Positions 26,385 to 35,075 are shown, counted from the first letter of the stretch. The stretch is DNA of 64,000 nt from Bacteroidota bacterium (GCA_020161435.1 JAIUNV010000007.1:62001-126000), one strand, 5' to 3'. A program made the numbers and translations. The notes: a model not told the origin generated them from the letters alone.

Positions 26385-28728
26385 TTTGGATTTTTCTTAC
26401 AAGTTGGTTGAGTTTGACCTGCCTTCTGTGGATGGCAAAGAAGATTTATACAATAAACAGTTGCAAAAAATAGCTCAAAAAGTATCTTCAGTTACCGGAG
26501 GTCCTGCTGCTATCTTGAAAAGAGACGGCAAAATGTACATTGCTATTCCTGGGGATAGAAATTTGCGGGAAATGAAGGTTGATGTAACACCTTTCAATAT
26601 ATCGGTAAAGATGCTGGCAGATGTTTATCATATCCAGTCATCGAGTATTACTGCAGACAATATAGATGTAGTGCAGAAATTTCTTGAATTTGAGATACGA
26701 AGACAACTGACTAATAATAACCAGCTTTGGAAGCTTAACACAAGCCAGTTCTTTTTGAAGAAACCCGTTTACAGCAGTGAAGAATCAACGATTGAAATTT
26801 TCGGAGGGTTTACCTTCAAGCTTGTGAGGCTTTCGGATGGCAATTTCTACATCTGTTTAGATTTAACTTCAAAATATATTGACAAACATTATTTGTCTCA
26901 TTATGTAAACGAAACGAATGCAAATACAGTTGGAGCAAGGTTTAGGGGCAGGCGTTTCTTATATCTTAATGGGGATGATTGGTACACTACAGAAGTGGTT
27001 GGATTTGGAAAGAATATTAAAGAGCATGAGTTTAGCTTCGATGGGAAAACTCATAATGTATTCGACTACATAAGCAATAAAACAAACAACCATCAGTTCA
27101 GTGCTGTTTCCTTAGTGAAGCCAACAGATATAACAATGTTGTACAAATATCCTGGCAGGTCTATGGAACCTCATAACGGAGCTTCTTCGTTGGCTAAAAT
27201 GCTATATAGCACCAATGACAATGAAGTTAAGGCTTTGCACAGGTATTCAATCAAAGACCCTTCAAGAAGATTTGATGCTATAGGGAAGAACATCAACAGG
27301 TATTTCCAGAATATCACTTTCAACAGAAAGCCATTGAATATTACTGCCAGTCCAGTTGTTGAACAGGTTAGAAACTTTCCAATGCCTGAACTAAAATACA
27401 ACAATGATAGAATATTAAAAGTTGGTCATTACTCAACTGGTGCAAGTGCTCCACTAAGAGAATTTGGTTTTGAAAGAAAACAAAATATCATTGAAAACGG
27501 GGTATTAAACAAATCGACTTTCGATGAACAATTTTTGATAGTTCCTGATTATCTCAATAAAGAATTGGTAGAGGCTTTTAAGAAAAATGCAGAATGGCAA
27601 ATCAAAAAATTAGCTCCTGCCTTTGTGAGTTTCAAAGTTATCAGGTATAAAGTAAGAGAAAATCAGGCGGCTACTTATCAGATCCAGGAGATAGAAAAAG
27701 TATTGCATCAACAAAATGCTTTAAGTGGATTTGCATTATTCCTACTTCCTGATATCTCTTTCGATTCAAGAAGGCATATAAAAAACTTTCACGACTGCCT
27801 GAAAAGTAAATTTTATCCGGGGCTGAAAGTGCAATGTGCTTCTGCATCGAAAATAAAATCATTTTTTATGCCCTTTACTTCTAATAGTAGTAGGGTAATG
27901 GAGTACAAAGTGCCGGAAGACAAAAAGCCACGATTCAGGTCTTACCTGTTTAACTTGGTAATGGAGCATTTGATTGTTAACCGGAAATGGGCTTTTGCTT
28001 TATCCAAAAACCTTCACTACGATATTTATATTGGAGTGGATGTGCACGAAAGATATGCCGGCTTTACGTTTTTCTTTAAAAATGGAGAACACATCTTTTT
28101 CTTTCCTGAACAGGTAGCTAAAAAGAACAAGTCGCAAAGGACGGAAAAACTAAAAGCAGGGCTACTATATAAAATGATTTATGAGAAACTGAAACTATTT
28201 ATCCCTAAGTATGCAGCCAATCCTAATGGTATAGTTATAGTAAGGGATGGCAGAAGTTTCGGTGAGGAAGAAAAAGCATTAAGTAGTGTTATAGAATCAT
28301 TGGCAAGTGATGGCATTGTTAGTAAGGCTACTTTGAAATCCGGAGTGATCGATTTGCATAAGCAAAGTGCAGTCCCCCTACGTGTTGCTTCTCAAACAAA
28401 CAGTTACAATAATTTGGAAAACCCGATAGCCGGAGCATACAAATTGTTTGAAACTACAGAGGGCTTTATTTATAATACAGGTTTTCCATTTCAGATACCT
28501 GGCACTGCTAAGCCTTTACACCTGTCATTAAAAGCAGGAGATGTAGAATTTTTAAAAGTCATGGAAGATGTTTTCTGCCAGAGTATGATGGCATTTTCTG
28601 CACCCGACAGAAGCAACTCATTGCCTGTTACAATTAAACTGATAGATACCTTACTAGAACCGCTGGCTGCTACCGTTGAAGTCATTGAGGAAGAAGAGGA
28701 ATTTGAAGAAACAACAATTGATAACTAA
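26338..28728 (+). CDS. Long prokaryotic Argonaute with intact DEDD tetrad
   Basis: A 796-residue prokaryotic Argonaute (pAgo). The N-terminus (LNLYKITNLSDLDFSYKLVE) is typical of bacterial Agos, followed by N, PAZ-like and MID regions. The PIWI domain has D568 (IYIGVDVHER), E603 (SQRTEKLK), D637 (IVIVRDGRSF) and D770 (VTIKLIDTLL). The first three are spaced 35 and 34 residues apart, as in Thermus Ago (D478/E512/D546), and the last fits D660. NPIAGAYKLF and PGTAKPLHL are also PIWI hallmarks. The tetrad suggests an active guide-directed slicer, unlike most long-B or short pAgos. The ATG at 26338 is supported by the match of the first residues to pAgo starts. The tail ends in an acidic Glu run (EVIEEEEEFEETTIDN). 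Confidence 0.9.
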   Translation: MRNHTLNLYKITNLSDLDFSYKLVEFDLPSVDGKEDLYNKQLQKIAQKVSSVTGGPAAILKRDGKMYIAIPGDRNLREMKVDVTPFNISVKMLADVYHIQSSSITADNIDVVQKFLEFEIRRQLTNNNQLWKLNTSQFFLKKPVYSSEESTIEIFGGFTFKLVRLSDGNFYICLDLTSKYIDKHYLSHYVNETNANTVGARFRGRRFLYLNGDDWYTTEVVGFGKNIKEHEFSFDGKTHNVFDYISNKTNNHQFSAVSLVKPTDITMLYKYPGRSMEPHNGASSLAKMLYSTNDNEVKALHRYSIKDPSRRFDAIGKNINRYFQNITFNRKPLNITASPVVEQVRNFPMPELKYNNDRILKVGHYSTGASAPLREFGFERKQNIIENGVLNKSTFDEQFLIVPDYLNKELVEAFKKNAEWQIKKLAPAFVSFKVIRYKVRENQAATYQIQEIEKVLHQQNALSGFALFLLPDISFDSRRHIKNFHDCLKSKFYPGLKVQCASASKIKSFFMPFTSNSSRVMEYKVPEDKKPRFRSYLFNLVMEHLIVNRKWAFALSKNLHYDIYIGVDVHERYAGFTFFFKNGEHIFFFPEQVAKKNKSQRTEKLKAGLLYKMIYEKLKLFIPKYAANPNGIVIVRDGRSFGEEEKALSSVIESLASDGIVSKATLKSGVIDLHKQSAVPLRVASQTNSYNNLENPIAGAYKLFETTEGFIYNTGFPFQIPGTAKPLHLSLKAGDVEFLKVMEDVFCQSMMAFSAPDRSNSLPVTIKLIDTLLEPLAATVEVIEEEEEFEETTIDN

Positions 28729-28742
28729 TTAAAATAAATTTT

Positions 28743-29186
28743 ATGAGCGACATAAGTGTTCTATCCAATCAGTATGAGCAATTAGTTGCCACATCTGATA
28801 AGGTCAATAATTCTGTAATAGCTTTTAAAAAGAAAAGTTTACTGGACGATGCTGCAACTAAAGCTAAATATCCCAAATTGAGCATATCAACAGAGGAACT
28901 TGCAACAGCAAAGCAAATCCTTTTACTGTTTTTGGAAAATATCATAAAGCTAATAGAAAATGATTCCTTAGAATCAGATTTTATTCCTGCGATAATTTTA
29001 GATGATTATAAAACTCGGTTGTCATTCAAACCATATCTGAAGGATGATTTGAAAAAACTTATCAGTGAGTTAAAACAGAATCAGCAGGTTACCGAAGATG
29101 ATATTGAAGTATTGGATAGCATTTTGTCAATTTTGGATAATGAAAGAAGCATTCTATTTAGAAAATTAAGAACAGCAAGAGGATGA
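28743..29186 (+). CDS. Unknown helical protein of the Argonaute operon
   Basis: A 147-residue protein, 14 bases after the Argonaute stop and overlapping the next gene by four bases (ATGA). It is rich in Leu, Lys, Asp and Glu with long predicted helices (ELATAKQILLLFLENIIKLI, then DDIEVLDSILSILDNER). No domain or cysteine motif is recognised. The tight overlap suggests that it acts with the metallopeptidase, perhaps as an adaptor or inhibitor. Confidence 0.7.
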   Translation: MSDISVLSNQYEQLVATSDKVNNSVIAFKKKSLLDDAATKAKYPKLSISTEELATAKQILLLFLENIIKLIENDSLESDFIPAIILDDYKTRLSFKPYLKDDLKKLISELKQNQQVTEDDIEVLDSILSILDNERSILFRKLRTARG

Positions 29187-30316
29187 TTTCATTTGTAAAA
29201 GGAATTTTTTATGACCAATCTAACCGGGTAACAAAAATGTTATCCGACCTTGCTTCTCCCCAAATAAATGGGGAGATAGATAGGGCTTTTCTGGACAAGA
29301 CAATCCAAATGCTTGAGGATTTAAATGCAGAAATTCAAATCCTCGCCAATTCCGGTGACCTTGATATAGATGCATTGGCTCCGTACAATATTATCCGTTA
29401 TAACACTTTTCATGAGAGGTTATTGACTATTGAATTGTTTCGCTATCTGGTGATAATTAATTATGGAAGCCCTGAAGAATATTTTAAAAAGAAAATCAGC
29501 CGCATTTATACAGAAGTAAACTGTATGCAGAAGCAACCGATTGTTACCACAATCAGCAATTCCCAAGATTATTATTGGGCGCTTCCATCGTATGATGTAA
29601 TTGCCGTGCCTAAAGGCGAACAAAGAAATTTGCTAAATCTGCCGGACTTGTACCATGAAATGGGACATTTGGTTTACAATCAGCATGAAGTTTATTTAAA
29701 AGGAGGAATAGAACCCGTAATCAATCAGTATTATAATGATGAAATGCAACGGGTGCTTACCGAGCAGAGAGATCCAAAGTTGATTCCATTTTTTCGGGAG
29801 AAAAATCAAAGATGGATTAGTGGATGGATAATGGAATTTACATGCGATTTTATAGCAACCTATTTGGTTGGTCCGGCTTATGCCTGGACAAATATGAAAC
29901 TGACTACACTAAGCAGCAGCAACGACAGAGTTTATAAAGACATACCAAGCCATCCATCAGATGAGGCAAGGATGAGAGGCATATTTTATATACTTGAACA
30001 AATGGGGCATAATGCAGAAGTAACACAGCTAAAAAGTAGTTGGCAGGATTTTTTAACGGCTACAAATAACCCCATCCCCGCAAATTATAATTATATCTTC
30101 CCTCAACGCATTATTGAGCACTTGGCAAATAATGTTTTATCAGGATGTCAGGCAATAGGTCTTATAGCATATAATGAGCAGATTAGAAAATTCGGAAAGC
30201 CCATTTCCAAAATACTAAATGATGCTTGGTATGAATTATTTAGAAATCCTGCTGGCTTTAAAGGATGGGAAGAAGAAAGAATTTCTGAAATTAATGGGTT
30301 GATCGAAAGAAGGTAA
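29183..30316 (+). CDS. HExxH metallopeptidase-like protein of the Argonaute operon
   Basis: A 377-residue soluble protein with a zinc-peptidase motif HEMGH (H158, E159, H162). About 56 residues later comes WIMEFTCDFIATYLVGPAYA, where E218 or D222 would be the third zinc ligand of a gluzincin- or aspzincin-type site. A SHPSDEARMRG segment follows, as in several poorly known metallopeptidase families. No signal peptide is visible, so it should act in the cytoplasm. It closes the operon. A protease next to an Argonaute is, to my knowledge, not a described arrangement; it could cleave a host target, the sigma factor or a partner protein. Confidence 0.8.
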   Translation: MISFVKGIFYDQSNRVTKMLSDLASPQINGEIDRAFLDKTIQMLEDLNAEIQILANSGDLDIDALAPYNIIRYNTFHERLLTIELFRYLVIINYGSPEEYFKKKISRIYTEVNCMQKQPIVTTISNSQDYYWALPSYDVIAVPKGEQRNLLNLPDLYHEMGHLVYNQHEVYLKGGIEPVINQYYNDEMQRVLTEQRDPKLIPFFREKNQRWISGWIMEFTCDFIATYLVGPAYAWTNMKLTTLSSSNDRVYKDIPSHPSDEARMRGIFYILEQMGHNAEVTQLKSSWQDFLTATNNPIPANYNYIFPQRIIEHLANNVLSGCQAIGLIAYNEQIRKFGKPISKILNDAWYELFRNPAGFKGWEEERISEINGLIERR

Positions 30317-30630
30317 GTGATAGTTTAAGTAACCTTATTATAGTGAGTATTAGATAGAGTATAGAAGATATATTTTTATATTAATTTCTATTCTTAATGA
30401 ATTATGATACTGAAGTGATTCATGTAGTTCTTTGGTGTTGTGTTTTTTCAGTTGAACCAATTAAATATTTGATTTATAAACTATATAAAATTAGGAAAAA
30501 CATTTAAATCAAAGGATAAAAACGAAATACTGTACTTAAGCACAAGCATAACGTTTAAATTTACATTTAAGCTATTTACTGTGACTTATATTTATTTGTC
30601 AAAGTCGCAATTTGAATAATATAAAAAATA
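30317..30630. other. AT-rich stretch after the Argonaute operon
   Basis: About 310 bases of very AT-rich sequence with no open frame of interest. It probably holds the 3' untranslated part of the Argonaute operon up to the terminator at 30631. Confidence 0.4.
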
Positions 30631-30676
30631 AAAGTTGTGGCCTTTCGTTGTTAAAAGCGAAGACCACAACTTTTTT
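30631..30676. terminator. Bidirectional terminator after the Argonaute operon
   Basis: A 10-base-pair stem AAAGTTGTGG / CCACAACTTT, extended inward by a few pairs, is followed by TTT on the plus strand. The upstream A-rich bases give a T run on the minus strand. It sits between the Argonaute operon (stop 30316) and the minus-strand 48-residue gene, and could serve both. Confidence 0.75.
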
Positions 30677-30714
30677 GAAGTAGGATGCATTAAGTCACTT
30701 AGGAACTGTCTAAT

Positions 30715-30861
30715 TCAATTATTTTTTCCCTTATTTTTTGCTTGTGTAAGGGCAGAAGCTGCTACACTTTTGACAGTTTTTGATGTACTAGGATTACTTA
30801 ACAACTTTGCGGCTTTCGATGCAACAGATTTCGATGTTGACTCATTTTTTTGTTTGCTCAT
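30715..30861 (-). CDS. Small basic 48-residue protein
   Basis: A short gene encoding a basic, Ser/Lys/Ala-rich protein: MSKQKNESTSKSVASKAAKL, then LLSNPSTSKTVKSVAASALT and a Lys/Asn-rich tail. This pattern (SK.VAS.A.K.L.....SK..KS.A.SAL.Q) matches a small protein family I have seen in many bacteria next to HTH regulators or in accessory regions; its function is unknown. The 49-codon frame fits between a terminator at 30676 and the HTH gene at 30982, on the same strand as that gene. Confidence 0.7.
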   Translation of the reverse strand: MSKQKNESTSKSVASKAAKLLSNPSTSKTVKSVAASALTQAKNKGKNN

Positions 30862-30981
30862 GGGATTTAGGATTTGTGAGAAATAATGATAACACTAAAA
30901 TACTATTAAAGTTAGTTTTTAAAAGAACTAGGTGAATAGATTTTTTTGGCATTCTGCCATAAAGTTTTAAAATGAATTGCA

Positions 30982-31323
30982 TCAACTTTCTTCTATTTGT
31001 CTCTTTAAAAGACGAATCTTTTCAAGACTTTCTAAGTAGAGTTTATAATAATAATCTCTTTGTTCTACTGCTTCATCAATGCTAGATGGCTTAGCAAGAC
31101 CATTGTGAATTTCAACCTTTTGTTGTGATACTCCACTTATAGAATAAATATCTGCTGATTTTAAAACTTTCGCATAACGCAACAGTACCTTTTCTGATAA
31201 TATTTCTTTTTTGAAATGGTCATAGATAGTTGAACGGGACTTATAGTGTAACAATTTTGCAATTTCATCTATTGTCTTCCCTGAGTTGGCTATTTCCTTT
31301 TGTATGATTTTACCTTGGTGCAT
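30982..31323 (-). CDS. HTH regulator with C-terminal coiled coil
   Basis: A 113-residue DNA-binding protein. The N-terminal 60 residues form a helix-turn-helix (KTIDEIAKLLHYKSRSTIYD, then a VLLRYAKVLKSAD helix). The C-terminal 35 residues are a likely coiled coil (EQRDYYYKLYLESLEKIRLL). The start codon is seven bases from a palindrome TTGAAC-TTT-GTTCAA, suggesting autoregulation. It lies upstream of the 48-residue gene on the same strand. It marks the end of the defence island. Confidence 0.75.
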   Translation of the reverse strand: MHQGKIIQKEIANSGKTIDEIAKLLHYKSRSTIYDHFKKEILSEKVLLRYAKVLKSADIYSISGVSQQKVEIHNGLAKPSSIDEAVEQRDYYYKLYLESLEKIRLLKRQIEES

Positions 31324-31329
31324 GGTTTA

Positions 31330-31344
31330 TTGAACTTTGTTCAA
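31330..31344. promoter_or_regulatory. Palindromic operator of the HTH regulator
   Basis: A perfect inverted repeat TTGAAC-TTT-GTTCAA lies seven bases upstream of the regulator's start codon. A further half site GTTCAA lies at 31370-31375. Position and symmetry fit binding by a dimer of the HTH protein; binding is inferred. Confidence 0.55.
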
Positions 31345-31521
31345 GCACTGTAAAGAAATATCCGAATGTGTTCAATAAAATGTACGAAAAAATGTATAAA
31401 ATGGAATTTTTGTGTATTATAATGTTCAGAAGTGTATGATTAAGTTTGACGTATTATATTTGATAAGCTATTAGCTACTTTCGCTTTTACAAAAAGTATT
31501 GAAGCTATTCGCTTTAAGTCT

Positions 31522-31629
31522 CGTTCTGAAACCTAGGAAATTTCAACGCACCGAGGCGATAAGTGAAGAGCTCACGTTACGGCGTGGGCTCCCTTATCCG
31601 GTGCAAGGCTTTCCTAGGGCCTCAGAGCG
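31522..31629. other. Long near-continuous hairpin (structured RNA or palindromic element)
   Basis: A 108-base stretch folds almost fully into one hairpin with 37 base pairs. From the outside in, the arms are CGTTCTGA/TCAGAGCG, CCTAGGAAA/TTTCCTAGG, GCACCG/CGGTGC, GATAAG/CTTATC, GAGC/GCTC and CACG/CGTG around a TTACGG loop, with small internal loops between them. Such order does not arise by chance. It could be a non-coding RNA, a miniature palindromic transposable element or a cruciform. No known RNA family comes to mind. Confidence 0.7.
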
Positions 31630-31802
31630 GTAAGTGGAGTTCCACGCCTACTTTTTTGGGTGTTGTCTCCATGGGTTATTTACTCACACAACCAACTGTT
31701 GTTATGGAGAAACGGTACCAACACCTGGCCCTGCATTTATTGCAAACGCTTTTTGCGAAGAAGCCGAAGAATCCGATTTAGTTGATTGTTGATGGTTTGT
31801 GG

Positions 31803-31987
31803 TCCCGATAGCTATTGGGATCGGCTTTGCAAACTGTGGTTCGACGAGCTCACCACAGCAGAGCTTACCACTGCAGAGGGTGGTTCGAGTCTGTGGTTCG
31901 ACAAGCTCACCACAGCAGTAATCACCACAGCAGTAATGTAGCAGACAGCTACTGGATTATCATCCATGCTTCGACTAGCTCAGCATG
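31803..31987. repeat. Cluster of REP-like inverted repeats
   Basis: Upstream of the SusC gene there are several short palindromes: TCCCGATAGCTATTGGGA (31803-31820), two copies of an inverted repeat with arms CTGTGG/CCACAG around TTCGAC.AGCTCA (31834-31858 and 31891-31915), and CATGCT...AGCATG around TCGACTAGCTC (31965-31987). Sequences of the TTCGAC..GCTCA type are common dispersed repeats in Bacteroidota. No gene of note lies here. Confidence 0.7.
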
Positions 31988-32089
31988 GCATTACGTATAG
32001 CAGGCCTATCGTGGGGGCCTGGGGGCTGTCTGTTGTCGGTTATCCTTTCATTTTTTATCCGGAGCCCCACGGTTCCGACAAAACATTTT

Positions 32090-35065
32090 ATGATGATGCG
32101 CATACGTGTGTATGGCTTGGTGGCCATGCTATGGCTGTGGGGGAGTGCCATGGGGCAGCCTCTTATGAAATCCTTAAAGGGTCAAATTGTTCATGCGGTT
32201 ACCCAAAGCCCGGTGGCTGGTGCCAGTGTATTGGTGTTGCCAACGGGTGCTATGGTGGTGAGTGATGAGCAAGGTGTGTTTGGTTTTCTTCAGGTCCCTC
32301 AAGATGCCGTGTTGCAGGTGAGTGCCGTTGGTTTTCGAACAGCAACCGTGGCGGTGAATGGCAGGGATTCGATACAAGTACTGCTGGAGCCTGTAGTGGC
32401 TGCCTTGGATGAAGCCATTGTGATTGGCTATGGCAAAACCAGCCGCCGTTTGAGCACAGGAAGTGTGGGGAAGGTAGACGCGGCGACGATTGAACGGCAA
32501 CCGGTGACCAATGTATTGGCGGCACTACAAGGCAGGGTTGCTGGGCTTTGGGTGGAGCAAAGCAATGGGTTGCCCGGTTCGAACTTCAATGTAGAAATCA
32601 GGGGGCGCAATTCTATCGGTGGAGGTACCAGGCCATTGTTTGTTGTAGATGGTGTGCCATGGATGCAGAATGTAAACCCGGGTTCATTGGCTACGGGTTT
32701 GGCGCCGAATCCGCTGAACAGTTTGAACCCTGCTGATATAGAGCGGGTGGAGATATTGAAGGATGCAGATGCCACAGCGATTTATGGTGCTGCAGCAGCC
32801 AATGGTGTGGTGTTGATTACGACGAAGAAAGGGGGGCAGGGAGCCAGTAGCTTTAGTGTCAATTTTTTCAGCGGTGCGGGTGTAGTGACAAGGGGGACAC
32901 CCCAATTGGCCACAGCCTCTTATCTGGCGATGCGTCGTATTGCATTTGCCTTGGATGGTGTAAACCCGAGTGTATCTACCGCGCCGGATTTGTTGTTGTG
33001 GGACAGTACCCGCTATACAGATTGGGCAGGGGAGCTCACCGGCGGTGCGGCATCGCTGGTGAACCTGCAGGGCAGTTTGCGGACAGGTAGTAAAACGTTG
33101 CAGGTATTGTTGAGCGGGCAGTATCAATCTCAAACAACGGTGTTTCCACAGACGCAGCCGACCACGAGGGGCTCTGGCATGCTGAGTGTGGTATACCGGG
33201 GATTGAAAGACCGGTTGGGGGCTACGTTGCAGCTGAATTATGGGATATTCAATATCCGGACGCCGGTGTTTGATTTGGCCAATTTCATGTATTTGCCGCC
33301 GAACGCACCGGCTGCCTATGACAGTACGGGGAAACTGACCTGGACCAACTGGACAGGAGCGGACAACCCGATGGCCCAGTTGGAGCGGCGGTTTGAGCAC
33401 CGCAATGCCACGCTGAACAGCAATCTGGTATTGGATTACCGGTTGCTGCCGGGTTTGGTACTCAAAGCCACCGTAGGGTATAACGATGCATTGACGGAGG
33501 AGTACCGGTCTTTTCCTATCAGCAGTAAGCGGCCTGCAGCGGGCCTAACGGCAGAGGCCAGTTATTTTGATTACAGCCAGCGTAACTGGATAGCGGAGCC
33601 TTATTTGGTGTACAATGTAAAAAAGGGTCGTTGGAAGGCCGAATGGACGCTGGGAGCCAGTTGGCAGGAGCGGCTTTATCAATCGACCAGCATCAATGGA
33701 ACACAGTATACAACGGATGCGTTGCTGCGGAATGCGGCCGCTGCAGGGCAGTTGTCGGTAGTGAGTGGTTATAGTCAGTACCGGTATCAATCTTATTTTG
33801 GCCGATTGAGCACCCATTGGGCAAACCGGTACCTGCTGAATCTGAGTGTTCGGCAGGATTACTCCTCCCGATTTGGACCGGCGAACCGGCGGGCCTTGTT
33901 TGCAGCTGTTGGGGCTGGTTGGGTATTATCGGAGGAGCAATGGTGGAAGCGACGTGTACCGTGGGCGTCATTTATGAAGTTGCGGGGCAGTTATGGTAGT
34001 ACGGGCAATGATCAGATTGGTGATTATGCTTTTTTGGATGCCTGGGGCGTTCCTTTTGCTGGCCGCTATCAAAACAATCTGAGTTTGGTGCCGCAGTCGT
34101 TGTTCAATCCGTATTTGCAGTGGGAGCGTAACCGGAAGTTGGAATTGGCGATGGAAGGTGGGTGGTGTCAAAACCGGCTGATGCTGACTGTGGCCTGGTA
34201 TCGCAACAGGTGTGATAATCAACTGACGGGTTATGCGTTGCCCACACAAACCGGGTTTTCGAGTATTGCAGACAATCTGGATGCTGCCATTGAAAACAGT
34301 GGCTGGGAAATTGACTTGCAGGGCACTGCTGTTATGCAGAAGGATTGGAAATGGCAAATGGGTTTGAACCTTACGTTGCCCCAGAGCCAGTTGCTGTCTT
34401 ATCCGGACATAGAGCAAACGCTCAACAGATTTGTGTATCAGGTGGGGGCACCGTTGGATATACGGTTTGGCTATCAGTATGAGGGCGTGGACCCGCAGAC
34501 AGGGCTGTATCGATTTACGGATCAGAACGGTGACGGGCGATTGTCGAGCACGAATGATTATGTGCCGGTAGGCCGCATTGGGCGTCGGGCATTTGGTGGT
34601 ATCAACCAACAGTTGCAATGGAAGGGCTGGCAACTGGACTTGTTTTTTCAGTTTGTACAGCAAACGGCGAGAGCTTGGTTTGCCAGTATGCCAGTGGCAA
34701 CAGGTTCGTTGGGCAACCAGCCTGCTTGGGTGAAAACTGGCGCTTGGTCGGGTGCCGGTGATAACAGTGCCTTGCAGCGGTATACGACAAGGGCGGGGGC
34801 TGCCACAACCGCCTACCGCAATTTGCAGAATTCATCAGCAGCCATTGTGGATGCCAATTACATACGCCTGAAGAATGTATCGGTATCGTGGACGATACCG
34901 GAAGCATGGAGAGCCCGGCTGCGGTTGAAAGAAGCCCGGTTGTATGTGCAGGCGCAAAACATGATTACCTGGACTGACTATGAAGGTGGGGACCCCGAAA
35001 CGGCCAATTTGCGCAGCCTTGCGCCGTTGCGGATGATAACCGGCGGCATTTTCATTACACTTTAA
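32090..35065 (+). CDS. SusC/RagA-type TonB-dependent outer-membrane transporter
   Basis: A 991-residue SusC-type receptor from the ATG at 32090, which opens a signal peptide (RVYGLVAMLWLWGSAMG). An N-terminal carboxypeptidase-like beta-sandwich (GQIVHAVTQSPVAGASVLVL) is followed by the plug domain (RQPVTNVLAALQGRVAGLWV, then the RGRNSIGGGTRPLFVVDGVP motif) and a 22-strand barrel. It works with the SusD-like lipoprotein encoded 10 bases downstream to import a ligand with TonB energy. An upstream start at 31985 would add 35 atypical residues. No glycoside hydrolase or sigma/anti-sigma pair is next to it, so the ligand cannot be guessed. Confidence 0.92.
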   Translation: MMMRIRVYGLVAMLWLWGSAMGQPLMKSLKGQIVHAVTQSPVAGASVLVLPTGAMVVSDEQGVFGFLQVPQDAVLQVSAVGFRTATVAVNGRDSIQVLLEPVVAALDEAIVIGYGKTSRRLSTGSVGKVDAATIERQPVTNVLAALQGRVAGLWVEQSNGLPGSNFNVEIRGRNSIGGGTRPLFVVDGVPWMQNVNPGSLATGLAPNPLNSLNPADIERVEILKDADATAIYGAAAANGVVLITTKKGGQGASSFSVNFFSGAGVVTRGTPQLATASYLAMRRIAFALDGVNPSVSTAPDLLLWDSTRYTDWAGELTGGAASLVNLQGSLRTGSKTLQVLLSGQYQSQTTVFPQTQPTTRGSGMLSVVYRGLKDRLGATLQLNYGIFNIRTPVFDLANFMYLPPNAPAAYDSTGKLTWTNWTGADNPMAQLERRFEHRNATLNSNLVLDYRLLPGLVLKATVGYNDALTEEYRSFPISSKRPAAGLTAEASYFDYSQRNWIAEPYLVYNVKKGRWKAEWTLGASWQERLYQSTSINGTQYTTDALLRNAAAAGQLSVVSGYSQYRYQSYFGRLSTHWANRYLLNLSVRQDYSSRFGPANRRALFAAVGAGWVLSEEQWWKRRVPWASFMKLRGSYGSTGNDQIGDYAFLDAWGVPFAGRYQNNLSLVPQSLFNPYLQWERNRKLELAMEGGWCQNRLMLTVAWYRNRCDNQLTGYALPTQTGFSSIADNLDAAIENSGWEIDLQGTAVMQKDWKWQMGLNLTLPQSQLLSYPDIEQTLNRFVYQVGAPLDIRFGYQYEGVDPQTGLYRFTDQNGDGRLSSTNDYVPVGRIGRRAFGGINQQLQWKGWQLDLFFQFVQQTARAWFASMPVATGSLGNQPAWVKTGAWSGAGDNSALQRYTTRAGAATTAYRNLQNSSAAIVDANYIRLKNVSVSWTIPEAWRARLRLKEARLYVQAQNMITWTDYEGGDPETANLRSLAPLRMITGGIFITL

Positions 35066-35075
35066 AAGAATCAGC

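Noticed and set aside
26338-28728. Classification as PIWI-RE
   Set aside because: PIWI-RE proteins come with a DinG-type helicase and other partners, and have conserved Arg and Glu outside the usual site. Here the classical DEDD spacing is present and no helicase is nearby.
31522-31629. Retron ncRNA or tRNA for the long hairpin
   Set aside because: No reverse transcriptase is nearby, and the fold is a single stacked hairpin rather than a cloverleaf or msr-msd layout.
32174-34907. Many long frames opposite SusC
   Set aside because: They arise from the GC-rich codon pattern of SusC on the other strand and have no domain.
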